The notes under the pieces: generated by a model
Seen by the model: only the letters and a program-made list of their open reading frames with translations
Told to the model about the DNA's origin: nothing
Database searches by the model: none
Position numbers and translations under genes: made by a program
Shown: one piece after another, positions 16,002-24,010 of the stretch
Layout of the letters: every line of letters starts with the position of its first letter
Position numbering within the stretch: position 1 is the stretch's first letter
Assembly (NCBI GenBank): GCA_039029915.1
Contig: JBCCFD010000051.1
Coordinates: forward strand, 1 to 26,484
Origin: QQUD01 sp039029915
Lineage (GTDB): Bacteria > Chloroflexota > Anaerolineae > Promineifilales > Promineifilaceae
Length of the DNA stretch: 26,484 nucleotides
Reading direction: 5' to 3'

Positions 16002-16930
16002 GGGACAGACACCATAATTTTAGTACCTACGTTGGGTGTTGACTGCACATCGTATTTAGCACCCAACATCTCCGCCCTTTCATGTATCCCCACCAAACCG
16101 AAATGCCCCTCAGAAACCCATAAGCTTTCGTCTTGATTAGCAAAGCCGCAACCGTCATCTTCAATGGTTAAATTGATTTGATCGGGTTCAAATTTAAGCA
16201 TGACGCTTGCCATGGAAGCCCCGGCGTGAAGCACCACATTACTGAGGGCAGATTGGACGATACGATAGAGTGCCAGTTCAACTGATTCATCTAAACGGCA
16301 CGGGTTTCCAACCAAATCAAATTCAATTAACAAATCGGTGCGATCACGCATTTTTCGGATGAGCGCCTTTAAGGCGGCAACCAAGCCAAGTTCATCGAGG
16401 TAGGTCGGTCGCAACTCCTGAATAAAGCCCCGCAGGTGAGAAATTGTTTCGTCAATTAGGCCCTGCATTTCTAGCAAATCAGCGGAAGCTGGTGAGTCCG
16501 CATGATCAAAAGCAGAAAGCTCAACTTTTTGATTAAGCAAAATGAGCTGATGGATTGTGTCATCGTGAAGTTCACGCGCCAGACGGCGGCGTTCTGCTTC
16601 CTGACCGCGTGTCACTGCATCCGCATATGAGCGAGACAGTTCCTTGGCATGCTGTTCTTCGCTAACTGTTTTTTGCAGACGGGCGCTTTCTTCTTCAAGC
16701 AGCACCAATTCGCGCCACCGTCGCCAAGAGTAAATGCCAAAGCCAATGGCAAAAACCACAGCAAGAGTGACAAACTCGGTGAAAAGCAACGATTCTCTTT
16801 GGGAAGCCCAAATCACGAGTCGCTCAAAAGTGTCAATATATAGTTCAAGAAGGGATATTATAAGGGCAATGAGCCCAATAATAAGAAGCTCCCGCCAAGC
16901 CCGATTATTGTTGGCGTTCATAGACGACAT
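15974..16930 (-). CDS. Sensor histidine kinase, NarX/DesK-type (HisKA_3)
   Basis: The 318-residue kinase has two membrane helices near the N-terminus (about 14-31 and 48-68) with only a short outer loop. A coiled-coil stretch follows (about 74-115), then the HisKA_3 phosphorylation helix with His122 in ARELHDDTIHQL. The ATPase core shows the N-box SALSNVVLHAGAS, IEDDGCGF and GHFGLVGIHERAEMLGA. The tiny outer loop suggests that it senses membrane state or a partner rather than a bound ligand. The start overlaps the 3' end of the regulator gene by 26 bp (ATG 16930; an ATG three codons in, at 16921, is also possible), so the pair is translationally coupled. Confidence 0.93.
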   Translation of the reverse strand: MSSMNANNNRAWRELLIIGLIALIISLLELYIDTFERLVIWASQRESLLFTEFVTLAVVFAIGFGIYSWRRWRELVLLEEESARLQKTVSEEQHAKELSRSYADAVTRGQEAERRRLARELHDDTIHQLILLNQKVELSAFDHADSPASADLLEMQGLIDETISHLRGFIQELRPTYLDELGLVAALKALIRKMRDRTDLLIEFDLVGNPCRLDESVELALYRIVQSALSNVVLHAGASMASVMLKFEPDQINLTIEDDGCGFANQDESLWVSEGHFGLVGIHERAEMLGAKYDVQSTPNVGTKIMVSVPQLGQSAPS

Positions 16931-17570
16931 CCATTAAACCAAGGGAGATCGCTTTGGTTACCGCTTCGGTGCGGCTATTGACATTAAGTTTGCTAAATAT
17001 TTTTCTAAGATGACCCTGAACCGTGCGATTGCTAATGTGCAAATATCCCCCAATCTCTTTGTTTGTCAGCCCCTTAGCAGTCAGGGAGAGCACTTCAATT
17101 TCACGCTCAGAGAGCGCAACGGCCGTTTCTTCACTCTGGCGGCTGCTCATCAAAAGCCCCATCACCTTTGTGGCAATTGATGGATCAAGGGCAGATTCAC
17201 CGTCCATTACCGTTTCGACCGCTCGAATAAGCGTGGCAGGAGACGTGTTTTTAAGCACATACCCGTTGGCTCCCACCTCTAGCGCCGCCACGATATATGG
17301 GTCATCATCATAAGCAGACAGCATGATTACCTTCATTTCAGGATAAGCATCTTTAACCCAACGCGTTAATTCAATGCCTCCTTGGACGGGCATTTTAATA
17401 TCAATCAAAGCGACATCAGGCAACGTGTCTTCAATCACTTTTTGACCGAGATGCCCATCAGCCGCCTCACCAACCACAGAAATATGGTCAGCCCGTTCGA
17501 GATACTGTCGTGTTCCAGCGCGAACGAGGTCATGGTCATCAACGAGAACGACTGAAATGTTTTGTTTCAT
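16905..17570 (-). CDS. Response regulator, NarL/FixJ family
   Basis: The 221-residue protein has a receiver domain with the acidic pair Asp11-Asp12 (VLVDDHDLVRAG), phospho-acceptor Asp57 (ALIDIKMP), and the conserved Ser/Ala and Lys positions (MLSAYDDD, YVLKNTSP). A LuxR-type DNA-binding domain occupies about 150-215 (LSEREIEVLSLTAKGLTNKE, with GYLHISNRTVQGHLRKIFSK). It is the first gene of a coupled operon with the kinase that should phosphorylate it. The divergent antiporter gene and the palindrome at 17708-17720 between them are plausible targets, though this is inference. Confidence 0.95.
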   Translation of the reverse strand: MKQNISVVLVDDHDLVRAGTRQYLERADHISVVGEAADGHLGQKVIEDTLPDVALIDIKMPVQGGIELTRWVKDAYPEMKVIMLSAYDDDPYIVAALEVGANGYVLKNTSPATLIRAVETVMDGESALDPSIATKVMGLLMSSRQSEETAVALSEREIEVLSLTAKGLTNKEIGGYLHISNRTVQGHLRKIFSKLNVNSRTEAVTKAISLGLMDVVYERQQ

Positions 17571-17707
17571 AATGAGTTACACCTTGCAGAAAAGTTGAGT
17601 GCTGATTCAAATACGCTACTTCACAAATAACTTGGATGATTTCTTAAGATACGGAAGCATTCAAAATTTTGAAAGCAACGCACTAAAACAGAGTAAATTC
17701 CTATACT

Positions 17708-17750
17708 GGTTACAGTAACCTGTTTTTGTGATTGTGTCGATACAGTAACC
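17708..17750. promoter_or_regulatory. Candidate operator between the two-component and antiporter genes
   Basis: GGTTACAGTAACC (17708-17720) is a perfect 6+1+6 palindrome. Its right part, TACAGTAACC, recurs at 17741-17750, exactly 30 bp further on, close to three helical turns. The 310-bp gap 17571-17880 lies between divergent genes, and this is its clearest signal. Confidence 0.45.
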
Positions 17751-17770
17751 CCACCAAATCAATAAGCCAT

Positions 17771-17839
17771 ATGGCGTGTTTGCTTATGCGCCATTTTTAA
17801 AATGTCACGCGCCAATAACGCTAAAAAAAGTAGCGTGAC
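17771..17839. other. Pair of hairpins upstream of the antiporter gene
   Basis: ATGGCG (17771-17776) pairs with CGCCAT (17789-17794), followed by TTTTTAA. GTCACGC (17804-17810) pairs with GCGTGAC (17833-17839), with an inner ACGCT/AGCGT stem. They may be a weak terminator and an operator-type element; function is not shown. Confidence 0.3.
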
Positions 17840-17867
17840 GACGCTTAACGCTTGTCCACCTTTTGTC

Positions 17868-17880
17868 TAATATTAGTCGC
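17868..17880 (+). promoter_or_regulatory. Candidate leaderless promoter of the antiporter gene
   Basis: TAATAT (17868-17873) ends seven bases before ATG 17881, and no ribosome binding site is present. That places the predicted RNA start at or next to the start codon. The same 12 bases ATTAGTCGCATG span the start of the kinase gene at 24002-24013. Confidence 0.35.
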
Positions 17881-19797
17881 ATGATGCAAACAATTTTTCT
17901 ACTATCTGTAAGTTTTTTCCTTATTGCCATTGCCTCTAAAAAGATTGGGCAGTGGTTTTCACAAATGGGTCTACCGTACATTACGGGTTATCTATTAGCT
18001 GGAGTAGTGGCGGGCCCGTTTATGCTAAATTTGCTACCGACGAATACGGCCGTTGATCTGCGCTTCATTGACGAAGTATCGTTAGGAATCATCGCATTCG
18101 TGGCCGGTAGTGAACTCTACATCAAAGAGATCAGAACGCGTATCAAAAGCATTAGCTGGATTGTGGGTATCGTTGTTTTGATTTCGCTACCTCTGGGGGC
18201 AATTAGCCTTTTTATCCTCACAGATTACATCGAATTTACGGCAGGTATGCCAATTTCTCAGCGGCTTGCTGTTGCTCTTTTAGGCGGCACTATCTTGCTT
18301 GCCCTTTCACCACCCTCAACGATTGCTGTTATTAAAGAGGTGAAGGCAAAAGGGAACTTTACCAGCACGCTCCTCGGCGTTACCATCTCAATGGACGTCA
18401 TTATCATCGTGCTTTTTGCCGTCGCCGTTGCCATCTCTTCGGCTCTATTAACGGGAATTGGGTTTAATATTCTATTCGTGGCGCTTATTGCGATTGACCT
18501 CGTTTTAGCCGTCGTTGTGGGTATTATCTCTGGGTATCTACTGCAGGCTATTCTCGCTGCGCCATTCAAGAAGCTCATCAAAATGGGATTCATCTTACTG
18601 CTTGGGTACGCCATTTTCGCGGGTTCTCATTGGCTCACAGCCTTAACCAAAGGCTCGCTTTTAGAAATCCATGCGGAACCGCTGCTAATTGCGCTCATTG
18701 CTGGTTTCTATATCACAAATTTCACAAACTATCGCAAGCCTTTCGAAGAATTGCTGCATGAGATTGGCCCCCCTATTTACGTTGCATTTTTCACACTAAC
18801 AGGGGTTGGATTAAAACTCGACATTCTTGTGGCTACGCTTCCAATTGCTATCGCCTTGTTTGTTATCCGCTTTGTCGGTATCAATTTGGGTGGATTTCTT
18901 GGCAGTAGGCTAGCAGGTGAACCAGAAAAGTTCACTCGGTTTGCTGGTTTGGCTCTCATCACGCAAGCTGGAATCGCTCTAGGGCTAGCTCGTGAGGTAG
19001 CGGTTGAATTCCCGGTCCTCGGTGATGCGTTTTCAACCTTGGTGATCTCGGTCGTTGTTTTAAACGAAATATTTGGCCCAATGTTCTTGAAATCTGCGCT
19101 CAAGCGTGTTGGTGAGGCCAATCTTCCTGAAGCCCATGCAAACGATACGTCACGGGATGTCCTCATTTTGGGCATTGAAAGTCAATCGGTCGAGCTGGCT
19201 TATTCTCTTCAGCGGTCGGGATGGCACGTCGTGATGGCTGACACAGATCGGGACCAGATTGCTCTCTATCAAGATGAGGATTTAGTGATTCATCATATTC
19301 CAGCTATCAGCGAATCTGGTTTGTCAGGTTTATTGACGAACAGAACGGATGCCGTCGTGGCGATGCTTGAAGATGATACTTGCAATCGTCTAGCGCTAGA
19401 ATTGGCGTACAAGAAGGGCGTTTCTAGACAGGTGGTTAGACCAAATGATTTGGGGCAACGAGAGCAGCTCGGCGAATTTGGGGCGCTCATTATTGACCCG
19501 ACATCAGCCATAGTAAATTTACTTGAGCAAACAGTTCGAGCCCCCCAATCAGCGGCCGTTTTGCTCCATCAAGACTCTGGACGTGATTTAGTCCAAGTAA
19601 CGGTCAATAACCCGGACGTGAATGGTCAGTTGGTGCGCGATTTACGTCTTCCTACTGATATTCTCTTTTTAGACGTCACTCGGGACGGAGATGTGCTACT
19701 GCCCAATGGGTATACAAGATTGAAAGTGGGTGATGAAGTGACACTTATTGGCCGAGAACCTGGTTTGAGTGAAGCAATGGACAAATTAGGGTTCTAA
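17881..19797 (+). CDS. CPA2-family cation:proton antiporter (KefB-like) with TrkA-type domains
   Basis: The protein of 639 residues is a monovalent cation:proton antiporter. About twelve membrane helices make up the first 410 residues, opening with FLLSVSFFLIAIASKKIG and including the CPA2 segment GLPYITGYLLAGVVAGPF. A cytoplasmic Rossmann-like domain (about 425-545) follows, then a TrkA-C domain at the end (VNGQLVRDLRLPTDILFLDV through LKVGDEVTLIGRE). The usual GxGxxG of TrkA-N is degenerate here (LILGIESQSVELAYSL), so normal NAD(H) binding is doubtful. Such proteins manage potassium or sodium and pH. The frame reaches a TTG at 17863, but ATG 17881 or 17884 is more likely. The gene is divergent from the two-component pair. 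Confidence 0.92.
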   Translation: MMQTIFLLSVSFFLIAIASKKIGQWFSQMGLPYITGYLLAGVVAGPFMLNLLPTNTAVDLRFIDEVSLGIIAFVAGSELYIKEIRTRIKSISWIVGIVVLISLPLGAISLFILTDYIEFTAGMPISQRLAVALLGGTILLALSPPSTIAVIKEVKAKGNFTSTLLGVTISMDVIIIVLFAVAVAISSALLTGIGFNILFVALIAIDLVLAVVVGIISGYLLQAILAAPFKKLIKMGFILLLGYAIFAGSHWLTALTKGSLLEIHAEPLLIALIAGFYITNFTNYRKPFEELLHEIGPPIYVAFFTLTGVGLKLDILVATLPIAIALFVIRFVGINLGGFLGSRLAGEPEKFTRFAGLALITQAGIALGLAREVAVEFPVLGDAFSTLVISVVVLNEIFGPMFLKSALKRVGEANLPEAHANDTSRDVLILGIESQSVELAYSLQRSGWHVVMADTDRDQIALYQDEDLVIHHIPAISESGLSGLLTNRTDAVVAMLEDDTCNRLALELAYKKGVSRQVVRPNDLGQREQLGEFGALIIDPTSAIVNLLEQTVRAPQSAAVLLHQDSGRDLVQVTVNNPDVNGQLVRDLRLPTDILFLDVTRDGDVLLPNGYTRLKVGDEVTLIGREPGLSEAMDKLGF

Positions 19798-19840
19798 TAA
19801 TCGATAGATAATCTCAAATTGTGCATCTTTTTGCCTTAAT

Positions 19841-19876
19841 AAAAAAACTCCGACCAAGAAGTTCGGAGTTTTTTTT
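19841..19876. terminator. Bidirectional terminator between convergent genes
   Basis: AAAAAAACTCCGA and TCGGAGTTTTTTT form a stem around a 9-nt loop, with A and T tracts that work in both directions. It serves the antiporter gene on the plus strand and the SGNH-like gene on the minus strand. Confidence 0.9.
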
Positions 19877-19907
19877 ATATCTCAAAGTTACTGAAAAAAG
19901 CAATCTA

Positions 19908-21107
19908 TCACGGCCTAAAAATTAATGGTAAATAGAGCCAGTGCTCTTCATTCACCGGCGGATCAGGGGGGTCAATCGGCGGATCGGGCGGATCTGGGGG
20001 GTCAGGTGGATCCGGCGGGTCGGGTGGATCAATTTGTGCACCCGTGAACCAAGACACGGCCGTTTCATCCTCACTAAAAAACTCAAATAGGGCCGTACCT
20101 ATTTTTTCCTCACCACTGCTAGATGGGTGAGTACAGTCATTTTCCAAATCTTCTGCTGCCCAAATAAAACCGTCTGATCGAGGGCTACTATCCACCCAAA
20201 TATATGGCCCCCAAAGCATTAGGGGAGTTCTAACCGTTCCTAGAGCAGGATTATAGTTTAGACTACTGTCTCCGTTAATTTGTTTTTCAATCATCCATTT
20301 AACAGCAAAACCAGTTTCGTAGGCGGCAGGTTCAGGATTTAAAAATCCCCAATCATCCACCGCGCCGCTCCAATGCCCGTATGAACGGGTGCGGCTACTA
20401 AAATACGCAATTTTAGCGTTGGGGAAATGAACCATCACATTTTGGGCAATCTGCTCCAAATCAGCCTGCAAATCTTGAGCATGCTCGGGAAAAGCTGTGG
20501 TGCGATCCAACATGGGGTGTGCTTGTTTGATCCATACCACCTGTACCTGTTCAGCCGTAATATCCGGCCGTCCGCCCATCTGGATTAAGCCCAATCGGGC
20601 AATCGCCGTTTGCCAATTCGAATCATTCACATCAACCCATTTGTCAGCAGACTGGCCGGGGGCAGCCCCGTTGACCGCAAAAAAGTGGGATTCTACAATG
20701 CCGCTATTACTATTTTTGTCAGCCATCACTTTTTGAACAAAGTTGCGGGATTCTTGGTCTGTGTTTGACATACCAATGGTTAGTAACACCACACGGCCGT
20801 TTATCTCATCAACATTCCCGTTCACATCAAGCGGCTTAATTTGAACCGCCTGATTTAAAGCCGCATTATGATGTGCTAACGGCCGTTCATTACTACCATT
20901 TGGATACAAACCACCAGTAAATCCCGTAGCATCTGTGCCTAATCGAATATATTCATCAGTTTGCAAATCAATAAGGGGAGGGGCTACCGATTGAAAAGGA
21001 CGATTACAAGTCATTAAGGCATAGCTTGGTTGAGACCAAAAACCATGACTACCAATTTGTATACCCATCAGGCAAACAATCAGCCCAATATTTAAAACAC
21101 GCTTCAT
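19908..21107 (-). CDS. Secreted SGNH-hydrolase-like protein with Asp-Pro-Pro repeats and YLPLI-R tail
   Basis: The 399-residue protein begins with a signal peptide (MKRVLNIGLIVCLMGIQIG). Its body contains VVLLTIGMSNTDQE, IAYFSSRTRSYG and NDCTHPSSSGEEKIG. The last matches the D-x-x-H-P block that carries the catalytic Asp and His of SGNH hydrolases, but the nucleophile Ser in a GDS-type block is not clear, so the activity is uncertain. Residues 363-384 are DPP repeats (five, an Ile, two more). The protein ends WLYLPLIFRP, a short hydrophobic-plus-Arg end that I associate with many exported Chloroflexota proteins. The gene has three full ACGGCCGT copies. Confidence 0.78.
   Translation of the reverse strand: MKRVLNIGLIVCLMGIQIGSHGFWSQPSYALMTCNRPFQSVAPPLIDLQTDEYIRLGTDATGFTGGLYPNGSNERPLAHHNAALNQAVQIKPLDVNGNVDEINGRVVLLTIGMSNTDQESRNFVQKVMADKNSNSGIVESHFFAVNGAAPGQSADKWVDVNDSNWQTAIARLGLIQMGGRPDITAEQVQVVWIKQAHPMLDRTTAFPEHAQDLQADLEQIAQNVMVHFPNAKIAYFSSRTRSYGHWSGAVDDWGFLNPEPAAYETGFAVKWMIEKQINGDSSLNYNPALGTVRTPLMLWGPYIWVDSSPRSDGFIWAAEDLENDCTHPSSSGEEKIGTALFEFFSEDETAVSWFTGAQIDPPDPPDPPDPPDPPDPPIDPPDPPVNEEHWLYLPLIFRP
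19956..20021 (-). repeat. 9-bp tandem repeats coding Asp-Pro-Pro
   Basis: Seven 9-bp units, interrupted by one Ile codon, encode a stiff proline-rich spacer between the secreted domain and the YLPLIFRP end. Confidence 0.85.
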
Positions 21108-21225
21108 TACTTATCCTCATTCTCTCTCAACGCAAATCATGGAACCTTAGCAGGTTCTCGCAGGCTAAGTAAAAAACGACTATCTTTCAAATAGACTATC
21201 CTTTTTAATTTACTTTTGCTTTTTT

Positions 21226-22188
21226 CTATACTGCAACCACAACCTTTCCGCGTGCGCGTCCCTTCGAAAGGTAAGTCACTGCTTCAGGTATCTGATTGAA
21301 GGCATACTCTTGGTCAATAACAGGTTTAATTTTTTTAGCTTCAAGTAGCGATTTCAAATAAGCTAGGTCATCCGTATTTATTGTTGCATTTAATGGAACA
21401 AACGATTGTTGGGTTCTCATTGATACCAAAGCACCCTGAGCCAAGACTTTCAACATGTGGGGAAGAGTGGTAAATCCAATCACGACGACTCGTCCAGTTG
21501 GGTTCAAAGCGCTTCGATATTCGGCCACTTTACGATCGCCAACAATGTCAATGATGAGATCATAATAACGGCCGTTATTGGCAAAATCTTCTTTTGTATA
21601 ATCAATCACTTCGTCAGCCCCAATTGATCGGACAAGCTCAACGTTTCGGGTGCTACAAACGGCCGTGACATGAGCACCAAAATGTTTGGCTAACTGAACC
21701 GCAAAGGTACCTACGCCCCCTGAGGCACCATTAATCAAAACTGATTGCCCCAATTGCACTTGGCCGATATCCCTAACTCCCTGTAGTGCAGTGTTGCCGG
21801 CCAAAGGAACCGCCGCCGCCTCAGGAAAAGTTAGATTAGCAGGTTTCGCCGCTAAAATATCCTCCGATACACACACATATTCAGCAAAACCTCCCACTTC
21901 AATCTCGCCAAAAACCGCATCACCAATCCTAAATTTAGTGACCTGCTCCCCCACAGCATCAACAATGCCAGCCACATCTGCCCCAAGGATTTTCTTTTTT
22001 GGCTTAAGCAAGCCAGCTTCAAACCGAATGAAGAAGGGATCTCCCTCCATTCGCCGCCAATCAGCCGGATTGATAGAAACCGCCTTTATTTTAATCAATA
22101 CTTCATTTGATTTTGGGCTCGGTTTATCAATGTGATTGAGCTTCAACACATTTGGGGAACCGTATGTTTCATATTCAAAAGCGTCCAT
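21226..22188 (-). CDS. NADP-dependent zinc-independent MDR oxidoreductase (quinone oxidoreductase-like)
   Basis: A 320-residue medium-chain dehydrogenase/reductase. The N-terminal GroES-like domain has MDAFEYETYGSPNVLKLNHI, SINPADWRRMEGD and the GADVAGIVDAVGEQVTKFRI segment. The cofactor domain has LINGASGGVGTFAVQLAKHF (about 150-169), the AxxGxxG-type nucleotide loop. The Cys ligands of zinc alcohol dehydrogenases are missing, as in quinone and enone reductases, so NADPH-dependent reduction of quinones or enals is the likely chemistry. ATG 22188 has AAGGA about 12 bp upstream. It is a single gene facing away from the NERD-FHA gene. Confidence 0.92.
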   Translation of the reverse strand: MDAFEYETYGSPNVLKLNHIDKPSPKSNEVLIKIKAVSINPADWRRMEGDPFFIRFEAGLLKPKKKILGADVAGIVDAVGEQVTKFRIGDAVFGEIEVGGFAEYVCVSEDILAAKPANLTFPEAAAVPLAGNTALQGVRDIGQVQLGQSVLINGASGGVGTFAVQLAKHFGAHVTAVCSTRNVELVRSIGADEVIDYTKEDFANNGRYYDLIIDIVGDRKVAEYRSALNPTGRVVVIGFTTLPHMLKVLAQGALVSMRTQQSFVPLNATINTDDLAYLKSLLEAKKIKPVIDQEYAFNQIPEAVTYLSKGRARGKVVVAV

Positions 22189-22839
22189 TTTTACAACATT
22201 CCTTTTTATAAAACCCCAATGTTCAATGGCAAATATGATATTACATCTAAATCAAAAGGTGCGTATTTTTTTCATTATTAGAAATCATTTGTGTTATGTG
22301 ATTGACAGAAAGTATTCTAAAAAAGATGCACGGCAAATCACTTCAATCACCGAGTAAATCACAGCAATTGGGGCTGATTTAATTTTAAAACTTTCTGTGA
22401 TTTACATAAATCATCAGGGGTTGAAAACATCTCTTAGATGGACTTAGTTTAGCTTTTGATAGCCTAGCTTGTCATACCACTAAAGTATTATTTTGGGTAT
22501 TAATCAACGGCATAACCCAACTACCAAACCATATAAACCAGTTTCAATAATTCGAAAGATCAATTAAGCGTTCCGATGAAATGACTCTGCTCACCCATCG
22601 GCAAGTTCAGAGTGTGCTAATTCTGTTCAAATACATCTAGATTTGTGGCAATGTCTGTTAAATATGCGCCAATCTTTGCGTTTTGCTTTGAATATCACTT
22701 ATTCCTGTTTAAAATAAAAATACGTCGTTAGTCGAGAATCACAGTTTTGTAGCTAGAGAAGATTTTTAGTAACCACACTCAATGGCAAATTGTCATCTAA
22801 TTTTGGTAACACCAGTCTCTCTCAGGCAGGAGGAAACAG
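22189..22839. other. 651-bp AT-rich non-coding gap
   Basis: No open frame here has start, ribosome binding site and protein-like composition. The gap lacks ACGGCCGT copies. It must carry the divergent promoters for the oxidoreductase and the NERD-FHA gene. The only strong internal structure is the inverted repeat at 22354-22405. An unannotated small RNA or a decayed gene cannot be excluded. Confidence 0.5.
22354..22405. repeat. 11-bp perfect inverted repeat in the intergenic gap
   Basis: GTAAATCACAG (22354-22364) and CTGTGATTTAC (22395-22405) are exact inverted copies 30 bp apart. They could be paired regulator sites or a long-loop hairpin. Confidence 0.5.
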
Positions 22840-23880
22840 ATGACCCTACATATTTATGCAAATAATCCAAATATCAATGATATGAATGAACGCCGTGCCA
22901 TTTGCCGCGTAGGTCATATTTTGCAAAATAGCCATTGTGGGGATTCAGAAAAGGATGATTATCTTTTTATTGGCAATATTGATGGAACAAAAGATCCACA
23001 GTTTCAAAAATACGGATATTTGACTCAATTAGATGGCTTGTTATTAGGTCCAAACTTTATTGCCATTATTGAATTTAAAAATTATTTTGATCCAATCATC
23101 GCTGAAAATTTAGATGACCCTTGGTTTGCTGAAACGAAGAATGGGCGCGAACATGTGAAGGGTGGCAATCGAGATAATCCTTACCTGCAAGCGAAAAATG
23201 CCAGGAGGCTCTTACACAACTATTTGCGAAGTTTTGATGCGTCTCTTTTCAATAGTATTCCCAACCAAAGTATAAAAACATTATTTAGCTTCGTCTTATT
23301 TCACCCTTCGCTTCATCCAAACTCAACCTTACCCAAACTAGGGACGAACGATTATTGGATCAGACTTAGAGGGGTTGATGCCGTGGCTGAGCTCGCCCTA
23401 ACGGCTGGACCCAAAGAATTCCACCTAACCCTCACAGATATGGAACGGATCGCCAAAGAGGCCTTTTTTGCACAAAAATGGAAAAAGATGGAAGAGCTTT
23501 TAAAGTCTGAATGGGGCGGACTATATATCAAGCAACCAGACAATGATCAACCGACTCGAATACGTCTTTGGCATCATGATGAGTTCACATTAGGCCGTTC
23601 AAGCCAGTTTGGTCATCGGTTTATTTTAGAAAATGACAATATCAGCCGCTCGCATGCCCACTTCACGCTCATTGACAACAATTATCTTCAGGTTGTTGAT
23701 TTAGAGAGTAAAAACGGAATTTTCAAAGATGATGAAAGAGTTGATACAAATGAGGGGATATTATTTTCAGCAGGTGAAACAATTATCTTGGGAAGTAATA
23801 AACCTGAGGAAGCAACAGCAATTTGGTTTGAGAAAAAGCAGACAACAACGAGAACAAGATTAACCTTAACAAGCGGATAA
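22840..23880 (+). CDS. NERD nuclease-like domain fused to a C-terminal FHA domain
   Basis: The 346-residue protein joins two domains. Residues about 15-135 form a NERD (nuclease-related) domain with the PD-(D/E)xK-type residues Asp65, Glu78 and Lys80 (QLDGLLLGPNFIAIIEFKN) and the conserved Gln117 in NPYLQAKNARRLL. Residues 241-320 form an FHA domain that reads phosphothreonine, with Gly252-Arg253-Ser254, Ser269-Arg270-Ser271-His272 and Asn292-Gly293 all intact (FTLGRSS, ISRSHAHF, LESKNGIF). AGGAGG at 22828-22833, six bases before ATG 22840, is an ideal ribosome binding site. The protein is soluble. A Ser/Thr kinase gene follows 130 bp downstream on the same strand and is the obvious source of the phosphothreonine ligand. 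The gene has no ACGGCCGT palindrome. Confidence 0.92.
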   Translation: MTLHIYANNPNINDMNERRAICRVGHILQNSHCGDSEKDDYLFIGNIDGTKDPQFQKYGYLTQLDGLLLGPNFIAIIEFKNYFDPIIAENLDDPWFAETKNGREHVKGGNRDNPYLQAKNARRLLHNYLRSFDASLFNSIPNQSIKTLFSFVLFHPSLHPNSTLPKLGTNDYWIRLRGVDAVAELALTAGPKEFHLTLTDMERIAKEAFFAQKWKKMEELLKSEWGGLYIKQPDNDQPTRIRLWHHDEFTLGRSSQFGHRFILENDNISRSHAHFTLIDNNYLQVVDLESKNGIFKDDERVDTNEGILFSAGETIILGSNKPEEATAIWFEKKQTTTRTRLTLTSG

Positions 23881-23901
23881 ACATACAGCAAGCATTATAT
23901 G

Positions 23902-23940
23902 AAAACCCAAATCGCCTTAAGCAAAAATTTGTTGGGTTTT
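23902..23940 (+). terminator. Possible terminator between the NERD-FHA and kinase genes
   Basis: AAAACCCAA and TTGGGTTTT form a 9-bp stem around a 21-nt loop, with the T-run inside the stem. It is weaker than the other terminators here, so some read-through into the kinase gene is likely. Confidence 0.4.
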
Positions 23941-23998
23941 AGTATCTACCCATTAAATTTCGCCTTTCTAGTATTTCTCTCTATAGGAGCAAAGGTTT

Positions 23999-24010
23999 TA
24001 AATTAGTCGC
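23999..24010 (+). promoter_or_regulatory. Candidate leaderless promoter of the kinase gene
   Basis: TAAATT (23999-24004) ends six bases before ATG 24011. The nearest purine-rich sequence (AGGAGCAAAGG, 23985-23995) is too far upstream for a normal ribosome binding site. ATTAGTCGCATG here is identical to the start of the antiporter gene. Confidence 0.3.

Noticed and set aside
22136..22357. A 73-codon plus-strand open frame over the start of the oxidoreductase gene
   Set aside because: It overlaps the well-supported oxidoreductase N-terminus on the other strand, has no ribosome binding site, and its translation lacks protein-like features.
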